NCBI GenBank assembly: GCA_032622095.1
Contig: CP136069.1
Span: forward strand, 126,439,450 to 126,503,449
Direction: 5' to 3'
DNA length: 64,000 bases
From: Siphonodentalium dalli
Taxonomy: Eukaryota > Mollusca > Scaphopoda > Gadilida > Siphonodentaliidae
Shown: positions 33,791 to 46,212 of the stretch, piece by piece
How the letters are laid out: every line of letters begins with the position of its first letter
How positions within the stretch are numbered: position 1 is the first letter of the stretch
Program-made: the position numbers and the translations under genes
Notes under the pieces: model-generated
Database searches by the model: none
What the model saw: only the letters and a program-made list of their open reading frames with translations
Told to the model about the DNA's origin: nothing

Positions 33791-35623
33791 TCTCCCACAA
33801 TGTATTCGCTCACTGCTCCATAGATTATCAAAAACTCAAAAACAGCTTACACCACCTTGTGGCGTAATAATGGACTGGCAGTGCCCCATTGCTTTTTCAA
33901 AACGTTAAATGAACACGACGTTTTTGCTCTTAAATTCCGGCAATAGTATTAAAATATTTATCGCTTGTTACTTCGGATTTGGCGGAGAATTATAAATTGA
34001 ATGATTGATTGGTGCACTTGGTATGCTTAGATTCGAGAAATTTTAGCAGTATGGAATTTTAATGCCTGGAATTCGACATTAGACACCCCACCGTGAGTGA
34101 AGAGACTCTATTTGTATATTCCTTCTGCTATATAATTCCAGTCGTCAGTCAGAGCGCCATTATACTTGAAAATCATTGTATATGAGATGTGTGGAGGTAT
34201 GGACTAAGTATGATGGTTCATTTTTTTCAAATGTGCTTGCTTCGGTGAAAAATTTATTATTTATTATCGAAATGGCCATGTATATATCGGTTGGAATGGC
34301 AAACTGAGATTTTCAACTCAGATCAAGCTAGGCCCATGTATATGTAAGTCATATAAAATAAATCGTTCAAAGCGAAATAACCGTTCATTAAGTTTGATGT
34401 TGAGCGCCGTGCGTTATTAAAATAATGGATCATAGTTTGTAAAATAATGTACTATCCATTATCCTACATGTATTAACAGGACGCGGCGAACAAAGGAGAT
34501 CCGTCATGGTCATGTTTTAATTCCACAATATACTAATGTATATATATGTAATGGTCGAGACTGCATCTAGCACAATATATATAGTCATTCTCTTAACCAT
34601 AATCTGTCATATTGGCGAGAACGCAGTTGTTTGTGAAACGATTGGCTTTCCGTAGTTAGCTCACTGCATGCCAGAAGCCACCTCGAGAGTTTAAACATAA
34701 AATGTGACTTAAATGATAACTTTATTCATGATATTTGCGGATGCTATCTTGCAGTAAATAGGTTAATACATAGTTGACTAGCATTTCGCATAATTAATGT
34801 ACTTATGGGTGAGAAAAACTTAGTGAAAGATTACCGGTCAATGGGACACATCTATACCCGTTCCAATCCCTATCACTGTATGTACTACATTGAAAGTACG
34901 CAAGTGACCGTGACGAAGTTCACCGATTAACCCGTATACCTGTTCCCGTCGGACGGGTATCGCAAACTCGCTATTATCTCAATAACAGACACTCACAATT
35001 TGTTATCGGTATCTCGTTATAACACAACCCATTTTGGCTTTTTCTTCCTGGCCCACTACCACGCCGAACAGAAAACACATGAATATATAATTCACGAAGA
35101 ATGTAGCGTGTCCCGAATCCGATTTATTGTTGCCTAGGTTACACGCCCACGTTGCCATTCGCTTAACGATATCCGAAATAACCCTTTTTTCTAAATGGAT
35201 TATCCCATCAGTTATAAAAGTATACATTGGATCGGTATTTTTTATTCATTTGGAGGGGTGTTCAGGTAATAAAAACAGACGACAGATTATAAAACAAATG
35301 ATATACATCATGAGCAGAGTGATTCATAATCATTGGTGGGAAATGTTAATGGTCGTTTGTGGAACTCATAATCTGAATATATTTAGGTCCAATATGAACC
35401 TTTTTGCCAGATGATATGTTGGAGTAGCATAATAAAATTGCCAATATATATATGAGTATAGGATATGTTTGTCATGTGCGCGAAGAGCACACATGCAGGG
35501 GCCATACATGTAGGTCCATAACGCACAAAGTGGCCCCAGTCCTCCCCCGACGATGAATAAGGCTACCGAAGAGATCCTGTTTCAGCTTGTATCCAATATT
35601 AAATCCAGTCACCAAATGGTTAA

Positions 35624-36006
35624 CCCTTTACCCAGCAGAACGGCCCTGTGCCAATGCATTCTCTTATATATGCGAGTCGACCATAGGTCGCCTCGCATAT
35701 ATAAGAGAATGCATTGGCTTAACACATTAAAAATGATAAAATTGTCAAAGAATGTAGAAAAATATTATAAAAAATGTTAAAATGTTAAGGCCAATGCATT
35801 CTCTTATATATGCGAGGCGATATATGGTCGACTCGCATATATAAGAGAATGCATTGGCACAGGGCATAACTGTAACCATCACAATGTGGTCAATGATCCG
35901 GTTCCAATGATATCCATATTTGTATGGTGTTATTGGGACAGACCGAAGATATTTTAGACGGTTGAAGCTTTATTTGGGCGTTTTGGCCGGTTTGTTGGGT
36001 AAAGGG
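35624..36006. mobile_element. piggyBac-like MITE with two mirrored hairpins, copy 1
   Basis: The termini CCCTTTACCCA and TGGGTAAAGGG are perfect inverted repeats. They are flanked by TTAA on both sides (35620-35623, 36007-36010), the insertion signature of piggyBac-type transposases. Inside are two 69-bp hairpins (35650-35718 and 35790-35858) that are reverse complements of each other across an AT-rich spacer. No coding capacity. Confidence 0.85.
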
Positions 36007-36839
36007 TTAATATTGGTTAATTTATCACTGCATCGCTGTGGAATTGTTTGCCTTGAGTTCTTGATTTTTTATTTTACGCAAATTATAGAGCGGAATGTAT
36101 TTGTACTCGTGTTATGACTCTATTGTCAATATACCGATATCTTGTACACCGATGGTATCCTCGTGTAAATGGCTTGGTGTCACGGTATCTCTCAGATGGC
36201 AGTATACCAAAACGACGTTCATCTGAACTGAAATTGTTCGCACTGATTGCCGCCCTGATTGTCACAGTGCGTGACATCATATTAAGTACTTCTCTTGAGT
36301 AGAATAGCCTTGTTCGCATTAGCCCAAGTCATATGGGAATCCACATTCGAAATTAGATTGAAGTTGTTAAATGACAGGACAGAATTCCATATCTATGCAG
36401 TTGGCTGCGTTATATAAGACCACTTTAATCCACTCTCGTCTTGGATTGAATTTCACTAATGATTTCATTTACCGATCGATTGGTGACTAAAATAATTGGA
36501 ATATTCAAACTGACAAAATGGGTTATGATAGATCTAATATACAATTAAATTTTCCAACCAATATTCGGTGTAAAGTGTATTGTATTTAGACCCAGGGTCC
36601 AATAAAGGTCTAGGCCTAAATATAGTTTCAGTCAAATATAAGACCGAATTGCCCCTTATATTAGTCGAAGAATATTTAGTAATATTAACTTTAGGGTTGG
36701 ACTGTTACAACACATCGAAGGATTGGGACACAAACGTGTGAACGTTTATACCAAGAATTGCGATTTTTGTCTGGATCTAAACGCGGAGGTATACGTGTAG
36801 GTTGACAAGTTCAACTTGGAAAAGACAAAGTTCAATAAT

Positions 36840-38160
36840 ATTATATTCATTATATTCTTACTCTGAATGTGTGGACCTGGACATCGGTGTTCACCAAGGC
36901 TCAATATTGGGTCCTCTTCTATTTTTAGTTTATACTTTACCGTTGGGACAGATCTTACAGAAACATCGTGTAAAATATCATATGTTCGCGGATGACACTC
37001 AAATATACATCGAGTTTTCTAGAAAAGAGTCAAACGGTTACCATCTCGCCAAAGCTCGCCTTCAACAATGTTACCTGGATATTAAAAATTGGATGGAACT
37101 AAATAAACTCAAACTTAACGATGATAAGTCAGAATTTCTTGTGATAGGATCTCGATATTCGTTAAAAGTGTTGTCAGAGACTGTAAATGGACAAGCAGAC
37201 GCCAAATTTCAAATTCAGCTTGCTGACTCTATAATTGACTCAAGTTCGGAAATTCGAAACCTGGGCTCCTATTTTGATAATACTATGGTCGATGACCGTG
37301 ACAGTTAACAATTTGTTGAAGTCGTGTTATTTTCACCTAAGGTGCCTAAGGAGAATTAAATGTCATTTGAGCCCGAAGGCGATACAGCATGCTGTTCTCA
37401 CCTTAGTGGTAGCGCGCGTGGACAGTCTCAACTCACTTCTTACAAATTTGACAAAAGGAAACATTAAAAGAATCAACCTGTTATTGAATAACTGTGCTCG
37501 GCTGATTGGGAACGTTTCGAAGTTTGACCACATAACACGAGTTCTATATCATAATCACATAATGACGTTCGAATTCAGGATGCAGTTTAAATGTGCTGTG
37601 ATCGTTTTTAAATCCCTCAGAAAACAAGTACCGTCATACATAACAGACATGTTTATCCTGAAATCGTGTGACAGAGTTACCCGTTCAAGTGCGTGTGGTC
37701 TAGACCTAACCAACATTAGGAAACCAGACGGACGTTATGATGAAAAATGCTTCCAAGAGACATCTATCCAGACTACCGTTAAAGATTAGACGTTCAAAAA
37801 CAACCTCCGAATTTGAGAAAAAACTGAAAGCCCATCTTTTCAAAAAATGTTTCAATTTATAGATCGTTATTTTTGGAAATCTTATTGCAGTTGTTATTTC
37901 AATACACACCGTTGTTAAAGTTATAATTTATTCTTTTATCTTAATTTTTTTTTTTATAAATCAAACTTTTAATTTTTTACTGAAATTTCAATTTTCTTTA
38001 GCTTTAATTTTACAGTAATTTTCGTTACATCTTTACCAAATTGTATTTAATAGTAGTAGGCCTATTGTTTGTATTTTTATAGTTTTTATTGTATTTACTT
38101 GTAAAGCGCATTAGAACATTATGTAGAATGCGTTTCTTAAATGTAAATAAATAAATAATA
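36840..38160 (+). pseudogene. Truncated LINE reverse transcriptase, copy 2
   Basis: Same element as in copy 1 but with the palm region complete (VHQGSILGPLLFLVYTLPLG, then FADDTQIY near 36985). It is broken by a single-base insertion near 37287 (TATGGTCGATG against TATGTCGATG in copy 1), which shifts the frame after SYFDNTM. The remaining C-terminal frame runs to 37789. The 3' UTR and (TAAA)n-like tail end near 38160. Confidence 0.85.
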
Positions 38161-38727
38161 TGGTCTGAATAAAGAGTGTTTTCTTCACTTCTGTGTGAAA
38201 CTCCGGAAATAAATGAAATTCGCTCAGACTGTGATAAGATGTTTCACAGAGTATAAGTTATATGTGTCGGTACTTCGTGTCTTTGTCAACCTTCATGTAT
38301 TGTATCCCCATTGCAATATTCATCATTTTAAAGGTTCAACTGCGCCGTGTTAATTTGAGAAAGCAGGCACCACCCATACACGATAATGTAACCAAAACAA
38401 ATGTAATATATGTATAGGATTATGGTTGAAATAACTGTTCATTATTTCGGTGAATGGATCGATTGATGCCTCAGGCCGATATCGTTCTATTCGCTGAAAT
38501 AATTCACAGTCAGAGACTATTATCCAGCTTAAATATGGCCTGGTCCAATCAGTCACCTCTGATCATAATGAATTAACCCAAAATTGGATCAGCACACCTG
38601 AGTCGTACCATGCGGTTCATTGGCGTGACTTCTTAACACAATGTCAACATATACAAGAAAACCATAGTCAGAAATGGTAACGCCACCAAGATCATATTAT
38701 TAGGCATAAATATAAATTATAATATAA

Positions 38728-38747
38728 TCTATATCTATATTTGCGAA

Positions 38748-38778
<31 letters not shown>

Positions 38779-41302
38779 GTTCTATAGAAATTCACAGGGT
38801 ACCACCTAGATGATGCCAAAGGGGTCTACTAGGAGTATCTTTTTACGAGAAAGATAATGGTCGGGGTCAGAATTTTCTAAAGTGACGCCGTTGTTGTCAG
38901 GGGCAGAAAAGGGGAAGGGGCAGAATTTTTTTTTGTCGCCGATTGCCACCAAACTTATATATAATTATCCCCATAATATGAGGAATCTAATGGCGTGATT
39001 TAAATATGACAAAAGTCGGACGTTCGCGTCAGGGGTGTCCGGAAGGGGGGGGCAGATATTTTTTCTTTCGCCGATTGCCACGAAACTTACATATATTCAT
39101 CCCCATGATATGAAGAATCCAACGGTGTGGTTTAAATATGTCATCTATATCTATATTTGCGAATGTCTGTCTGTCTGTCTGTCTGTGTTCTATAGAAATT
39201 CACAGGGGACCACCTAGATGATGCCAAAGGGGTCTACTAGGAGTAGCTTTTTACGAGAAAGATAATGGTCGAGGTTAGAATTTTCTAAAGTGACGCCGTT
39301 GTTGTCAGGGGCAGAAAAGGGGAAGGGGCAGAATTTTTTTTGTCGCCGATTGCCACCAAACTTATATATAATGATCCCCATAATATGAGGAATCTAATGG
39401 CGTGGTTTAAATATGACAAAAGTCGCGCCGTTCGCGTCAGGGGTGTCCGGAAAGGGGGGGGGGGCAGATTTTTTTTCTGTCGCCGATTGCCACGAAACTT
39501 ACATATATTCATCCCCATGATATGAAGAATCCAACGGTGTGGTTTAAATATGTCAAAAGTGGCGTCGTTTGAGTCAGGGATGAACGGAAGGGGAGAGGGG
39601 CACCAAAATTGATAAAACTAATTTTAGCGCCGATTTCCACCAAATTGATATATATTCTTCATTATACAAGGAATCTAATTGTGCGATTTAACAACGCCAA
39701 ATTGTTGTTTTTGGATGAGAGATTGGGAGGGGGTGGGCACTAAATTTGATAATAAGTCGCCGATTGCCACCACACTTATACAAAATCATCCCCATGGTAT
39801 GAGCAGTCTAATGGTGTGGCTTTTATCTGTGAAATGTGGCCTCATTCGAGTCAGGGTTGCATTGAAAGGGAGGGGCACCAAAATTGATACACAATTTTTT
39901 TTAGCGCCAATTTTCACCAAATTGATACACGTTCTTATCCATGATACGAGGAATCTAATCGTGATTTAAAGACGCCATAGTGGTGCTGTTTGGGTGAGAG
40001 ATGGAGCGGGGAGGGATTGGCACCAAATTTGATAAAAAAAATTGTTTAGTCGCCGATTATCACCAAACTTATAAACAATCATGATGAATCATCTCCATGA
40101 TATCAGGTGTGTAATCGTGTGGTGTAAGGGTGTCACAAGTGGGGCCATTTGAGTCAGTGATGAATTAAATTAAATTAAATTTGGTGTCGTTTGCGTCACG
40201 GATGGCGAGCGGATATGCACGATCATTGATAAGATTACTATTCGCCGATATCCACATATAAGTTATATACAGTCACCAGGCCATCTCCATATCATTTTAA
40301 GTAGTTGGGCGTTCACATTTCACAATCCCGACATATGGTGACCCACATAAGTCACTTGAACAATTATATCTTCTTAACAGTCATATTTATATGGGGATGA
40401 CAATCAAGGCATTCACACAATTAGCTAGCAAAAAGAGATAACTAGAAGAAGCATTAAACGAATATTTATCATTCTATTGAAGAGATACATATATTCGTGC
40501 AAAATGAGAGACCTCGAACCGTCAGAGGATTGCATATATATAATAACAAAGTTTAGTCTGTTCCATTCAATACAGTTTCCACAAAAAGTTACAATTTTTC
40601 CAGAGATATGGAAGGCCTGTTCAAAAATAGTGGTCACAGTGTGCAGTCAAATATAATTTCTTCTGATATAAAAGAAAATGCAGTTAGTAGCACAAGACTT
40701 TTCATGATCCTACCAATACTGACATATGACAAGGGTTTTAGAACAGACTCATCGACTGACATAAACAACTCAAAATCTCGCTCTGTGCATGGCACATGTA
40801 GCTGATATATGTGCGCAGCAACATTTCGTTTAAACTGAGAATATTTAGCCAATATATAGCACCATGAACAGAGGAGCACCTGGAAATTTCTTTGAAACAT
40901 CTGTATCTTCATGGAGCTATGATAGCCAGGTGTCCTCGAGATCTTAGTCCAACCCACTAGATTGATTGATACATCTCAATATGTAAAACCCAATTATCAT
41001 CTTTTATCGAACTAATGTGTATATGATGTTCATGTATCATATTATAACGTCTAATGTATACGCAGTTGTAAATAAATAAATACTTCATTATTGGTGGAAC
41101 AGATTAATCGCGATAAACAGAATGACAATTGACAAGGTGAGCCACTGCTTATATTCCATGACTGTAATAATCATGTTTTGTGATGCTATTTGAATATACA
41201 ATTTATGAGAAAACGTATAACACTTTAAGCAAGAGCATTCTCTATTCCCAACAAATATCCACAGCATACATTAACCTGAGCAACGCCGGGTAACCCTGCT
41301 AG
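38728..41302 (+). mobile_element. Helitron-like non-autonomous element with precise empty site
   Basis: Starts TCTATATCTATATTTGCG, then (TCTG)n, and ends AACCCTGCTAG. It is inserted between A (38727) and T (41303), as Helitrons do. Copy 1 of the duplication carries the uninterrupted site (about 32712/32713), with one base difference. Inside, the first ~415 bp is partly repeated (a second TCTATATCTATATTTGCG start near 39145). A ~140-bp subrepeat with CGCCGATTGCCACCAAACTTA recurs to about 40100. No Rep or helicase is encoded. Confidence 0.88.
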
Positions 41303-42174
41303 TTATAATATAAAATAGTATTCATTAGTTAGCGCTAATATAGGCGCTAACTAATGACTTGTTAAATAACATCTAATAAATATTCATCTTATTCACAACT
41401 TTAAGGAGTCCTTCTGGCACACGAGAATATTTATCGCCGTTTGATTTGCACCAAGTGAACTCGGCGCATATATACTTGATAGAACAGACCTCTATAATGA
41501 TCGTGTCGTTATTTGTTTAAGATATTTATCAATTGACATATACGCACCCGTTCCCTCATTAAAATCTATATATATCGCACATTTTAGGGGATCTCCGCGA
41601 ATTCGGGGACTTCCGCAAAGTGACCTCCACAAATCGGGACCTACTGCAAATCGTCGCACCCAATGCAATTTGTAAACAAATACGATTGACATGCGTTTTA
41701 ACGAGGTGAGCTTTAATTAAACGAAAGAAGCATTCTACATAAACTATTTGTCATGGACTCAGCCAGTGTGCCATATATATGTGTCAACTAAGGTCGCTTT
41801 GCGTGGTAAAAGTGAAAAGTGAAAGTGGAAAATCCTATTGAAAATGAAAGTAGCCTACAATTTTGGGATATCCGTGGCAGATTGCAGTGAATCTATACTA
41901 TTGGAAGTGAATGTACAATTCCTGGAATTCTATCAGATATCGCGACTCTGCTCGTTTTCGTGATCATAGGTTATATAGGGTCTATATCACCACGGAAACG
42001 AGTCGAGTCGCGATACATCCATCGGTACAAACACATTGTGTATACGATACAATTTTGACTTGATGATTAGAAAATAAAAGATGGCGGTTAATCCAACAGA
42101 ACAGACATGCGCGCTCCAATTAAAATTACCCATAATTCACTTCACTATACACCAGGGATTCCCAATGGGTTATA

Positions 42175-42370
42175 CATTATTTTCAGGCTATCAGATTATT
42201 TATATTTTCAAGAACATATTATTACACCAGTGACTTTAAGTTTACAATTTCAGCCTGTCCTGACTCTATCGGTATGTTTGAGTTATATTTTCAAGAACAT
42301 ATTATTTACGGTGGCGTTAACTTTACATTTTCAGCATTTACGTGATTCTATCGGTACGATTGAGCAAGGT
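42175..42370 (+). repeat. Short internal tandem subrepeats, copy 2
   Basis: Counterpart of the subrepeats at 33580-33790, with small differences. Confidence 0.5.
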
Positions 42371-42961
42371 ACAAAAACCTATTCTCCCACAATGTATTCG
42401 CTCACTGCTCCATAGATTATAAAAAACTCGAAAACAGCTTACACCACCTTGTGGCGTAATAATGGACTGGCAGTGCCCCATTGCTTTTTCAAACCGTTAA
42501 ATGAACACGACGTTTTTGCTCTTAAATTCCGGCAATAGTATTAAAATATTTATCGCTTGTTACTTCGGATTTGGCGGAGAATTATAAATTGAATGATTGA
42601 TTGGTGCACTTGGTATGCTTAGATTCGAGAAATTTTAGCAGTATGGAATTTTAATGCCTGGAATTCGACATTAGACACCCCACCGTGAGTGAAGAGACTC
42701 TATTTGTATATTCCTTCTGCTATATAATTCCAGTCGTCAGTCAGAGCGCCATTATACTTGAAAATCATTGTATATGAGATTTGTGGAGGTATGGACTAAG
42801 TATGATGGTTCATTTTTTTCAAATGTGCTTGCTTAGGTGAAAAATTTATTATTTATTATCGAAATGGCCATGTATATATCGGTTGGAATGGCAAACTGAG
42901 ATGTTCAACTCAGATCAAGCTAGGCCCATGTATATGTAAGTCATATAAAATAAATCGTTCA

Positions 42962-43118
42962 TTAAGAAATAATCTCGGTTTCCTAATGTAATTACACAGT
43001 CTAAAGGCATATGCCGAATCACAAACCTATAAATCGCGAAGCGATTTATAAGAGTTTGTGATTCGGCATATGCCTTTAGACTGTGTAATTACATTAGGAA
43101 ACCGAGATTATTCCTTAT
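42962..43118. repeat. 157-bp palindrome at the left end of the insert
   Basis: Arms of about 70 bp, nearly perfect, from TTAAGAAATAATCTCGG to CCGAGATTATTCCTTA, centred on AATCGCGAAGCGATT. It contains TAATGTAATTACAC. A shorter palindrome with the same TAATGTAATTA core sits near the right end of the insert (about 46459-46490). Confidence 0.85.
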
Positions 43119-43689
43119 AATTATGCCATCGATTGTTAAATATTGATTTTAAAGACATATTCGCCCTTAAAATACGATTGAAACAAGGAACTATATGTTC
43201 TCAAATAACAGACAAGACTTGAGCCGAAAACAACTCGCTGCATTCCCGTCCGAATAATATCGATCCATCTGCAGATCTGTAGATCGAGAGGGTTTTTCCC
43301 GAACGTATGTCAAGGACGAAACAAAACATTAATAAACTTTTGATCAAAATTAAACATTATTAGCAGAATTTTGGAAGAGGGAAATATACAGTTAGTCTCC
43401 ATGTCAACTGGGAATCATGAACATGCGATAATAAAAAAGTTTAGTGAGCATTTTCTTACAGGAATCCTCCTATCTATCGGCAGTGAGCTAAATACTTTTC
43501 AATTTTCGATTTTTCGCAGTCATTTTGTTTTTGTGTCATTGTGATTTTACCGAGAAACAAGTTTTCAGAAGAACTAAATCATCATGGCATTTAAGGAATT
43601 TTAAGATGATTTATTTTTCAAAAACTAATATATTTGGTAAAATTCAAAGTGATTATTAAATCGCTTGTGTCCAGATAATGCAGACACGT

Positions 43690-44525
43690 AAACATTTGTA
43701 ACACTTTTTAACATATCGGTACACTGAGAGTGAGACGAGTAGAAGAAATATCCTGCTGTTTTCCCCACAGGGACGCTACATTATTTGTAACACCAATCAA
43801 CGAGTGGTCTCTGTGGATCTCAGAAATCATGTGTATAGCGGTCGCGTTGTAAATATAGAAGGCCGATGACTTCTCTGATCGAGAGGTCACGGTCGTTACA
43901 CGCTTTGTGTGATAACCGAAGTTAAGCAACGTCGGGCGCGGTTATTCCATGGATGTGTGACCGGCTTGGGATTCCGGGTGCTGCCAACTTTCGGTGCGAC
44001 TCCCACACTTCTCTCTCACTCTCTCTCTCTCGTTCTGTTACACATGTAACGTAATGCTTCGTAACAATTTATCGCTACACTGAGACGAGTTGAAAAAATA
44101 TACTGCAGTTTTCTCACAGGGACTTTATATCATTTGTAACACAGTCCTGTCTACGAGCGGTCACTGTGGATCTCTGAAATCATATAACGATTCGTAACAC
44201 TTTTTAACATATCGCTGCATTGAAATGAGTTTTAATAATATGCTGCGGTTTTTTTTTTGGGGGGGGACTTAATATCATTTGTAACATGTACCGGTAAAAC
44301 CTCATAACACTTTGCAACATATCGCTACAATAAAAGGAGGTGAAGAAACATTGAATGCTGCATTTTTTTTTCACGGGAACTTTGTAATGTAAGTTTCAGT
44401 TTGTAGGGCCAGTCTCTGTGGAATCTTAGAAATCATGAAACGCTTTGTAACATATCGTTACACTGATACGAAGGGAAAAAATATGTTGCAGTTTTCTCAC
44501 GGGACTGGTACAATGTTTGGGGACA
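43690..44525 (+). repeat. Five degenerate tandem repeats around a 5S-like segment
   Basis: Units of about 120-180 bp share AACATATCGCTACACTGAGACGAG, a TGCAGTTTTCTCACAGGGAC-type stretch, CATTTGTAACA and GTGGATCTCAGAAATCAT. Starts lie near 43708, 44069, 44208, 44307 and 44456. The first and second are separated by the 5S-like segment and a (CT)n run. Confidence 0.65.
43913..43990 (+). pseudogene. 5S rRNA-like segment (3' two-thirds)
   Basis: TAACCGAAGTTAAGCAACGTCGGGC-type sequence is followed by GGTTATTCCATGGATGTGTGACC and GGGATTCCGGGTGCTG. This follows the animal 5S rRNA from its box A region through box C to near the 3' end. The 5' third (before about 43910) is not recognisable, and the matched part has several differences, so a functional 5S gene is unlikely. 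It could be a truncated 5S pseudogene or the head of a 5S-derived SINE (SINE3 type). Confidence 0.75.
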
Positions 44526-44612
44526 TCTGTAAACAGTAATTAAAAATTTCATCCTATAATATAAATTGTAGTGCATGCCCAGAATATATAACCACTAAAT
44601 TTAATACTCTTA

Positions 44613-44748
44613 CCACAGGAGCTTGGAACTTGATCAATAACTGCCTTAATTATGCTAATTAGCATTTTTTTTGGCCCAGCATTATGGCCAAAAAAATGGT
44701 AATTAAGGTAATTAATGCAATTATTAATCAAGTTCCACACTCCTGTGG
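44613..44748. mobile_element. 136-bp palindromic MITE
   Basis: Inverted arms start CCACAGGAG and run through GGAACTTGAT and TTAATTA to a centre near TTTGGCCCAGCATTATGGCC. TCTTA flanks both ends (44608-44612 and 44749-44753), a likely 5-bp target-site duplication. Confidence 0.75.
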
Positions 44749-44861
44749 TCTTACAAAATGACAAGTGGTGCCTGCTGGGAAAATGTAAATAAAATTATAA
44801 ATGAAACGAAAACTAAAAAGTTGTGTATGTTTAGTCATGCATTTCGAAACGTCGCAAGTTC

Positions 44862-46212
44862 GGGACACACTATAAAGTGTATGCCGAGGCCGAGGCCGGC
44901 TCCAAATAAAAGGTGTAATCGGGGGTTTTGTGGCGTTTGCTCTGTTGTTTCTCAATGGATATTAATGAAATTTGGTGTATATGTCCGGACTGGGACATGG
45001 AATAGAATGACGTTTGAATTGTTTTTAAATTCACAAATTTGTTGATTTTATTCAACTTTTTCGTTCTGAAACACACTATAAAGTGTATACGGCCGGCTCC
45101 AATTAAAAGGTGTAAGCGGCTTATGTGCTTAGCGATATAGGTAATCGGATTAACTAACTGACGACTCTATAGACTATTAGTATTGGGTGTTTTGTATCAC
45201 TTGAGGTTTTTGGTGAAATAATAATTTAGAAAGTGAAATACATGATAAAATAAATTTAATCACAAAAGAATAATATAAAGACATTAAATTCACAGAATAA
45301 AACAAACATGCGACATACAATTTTGTCGCCATTGCTTTGTCAACGTTATTGGCCCGTATCTTATATACGGAAGGCGATGGTGACGTGGTCGAACCTTGGG
45401 GCTTGATACCGAGACCACTATTTGAATATTAATTTCGCATATAACCTGTATGATGAATATCATTGATTATTCTTTATCATTTTATGGAGGCTATTATGTC
45501 ATACTTGTGACATTAATATTCAGATAGTTGTCTCGGTATCGTCTCCATATTGTCGCCATTGCTTTGCCAACGTTATTGGCCCGTATCTTATATACGGAAG
45601 GCGATGGTGACGTGGTCGGAACTTGGGGCTTGATACCGAGACCACTATGTGAATATTAATTTCGCATATAACCTGTATCGTTGAATTTCATGTATGTCTC
45701 ATGTTTGTTATTATATTTTATGTATTTATTATATATGTATTATGATTAAATAAAGTTATCGTTTAAAATAAAATAAAAGTGTTTAAATTATTATTTTGCC
45801 AATTTTAAAATTTATTTTATCATGAATTTCACTTTCTAAATTATTATTTCCCCAAAATGCTCAAGTGATACAAAACTTCATGACTAATAGCCTAGAGTCG
45901 TCAAGACAAATAGTCTAGAGTTAATCCGATTACCTATATCGCTAAGCACATAAGCCGCTTACACCTTTTAATTGGAGCCGGCCGTATACACTTTATAGTG
46001 TGTTTCAGAACGAAAAAGTTGAATAAAATCAACAAATTTGTGAATTTAAAAACAATTCAAACGTCATTCTATTCCATGTCCCAGTCCGGACATATACACC
46101 AAATTTCATTAATATCCATTGAGAAACAACAGAGCAAACGCCACAAAACCCCCGATTACACCTTTTATTTGGAGCCGGCCTCGGCCTCGGCATACACTTT
46201 ATAGTGTGTCCC
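44862..46212. mobile_element. 1351-bp TIR transposon with 8-bp target-site duplication
   Basis: The ends are GGGACACACTATAAAGTGTA and its complement. GCAAGTTC flanks both (44854-44861, 46213-46220). The TIRs are about 400 bp long (44862-~45265 and ~45808-46212). Each repeats the CACTATAAAGTGTATnC / GCCGGCTCCAA motif once more internally, near 45075 and 45975. The middle has two direct copies of a ~125-bp segment (CGCCATTGCTTTG...ATAACCTGTAT) with an inverted fragment between. There is no transposase. The TSD length fits hAT, P or Merlin types. Family unknown. Confidence 0.82.

Larger units (their letters stand above)
30440..36444 (+). repeat. Tandem segmental duplication, copy 1 (6.0 kb)
   Basis: Starts ATTGAATTTCACTAATG and ends GTCTTGGAT, where the second copy begins directly with ATTGAATTTC. 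The two copies are nearly identical where they align. Differences noted here: a 31-bp gap near 30925, an extra ~22 bp near 32310-32331, and TATAT near 36412. It carries a truncated LINE reverse transcriptase, internal subrepeats near 33580-33790 and a piggyBac-like MITE. Other open frames in it are conserved only because the duplication is recent. Confidence 0.92.

Noticed and set aside
33491-33823. 110-codon frame conserved between 33.5 kb and 42.1 kb
   Set aside because: Conservation comes from the recent segmental duplication. The frame crosses internal subrepeats and its start is not kept in the second copy.
35003-36319. Short frames on both strands identical at 35.0-36.3 kb and 47.5-48.8 kb
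   Set aside because: Identity reflects duplication and is not evidence of selection. Several overlap the MITE hairpins or each other in antisense.
43913-43990. Functional 5S rRNA gene
   Set aside because: The 5' third is missing and several bases in the conserved core differ. No terminator-like T-run directly follows.
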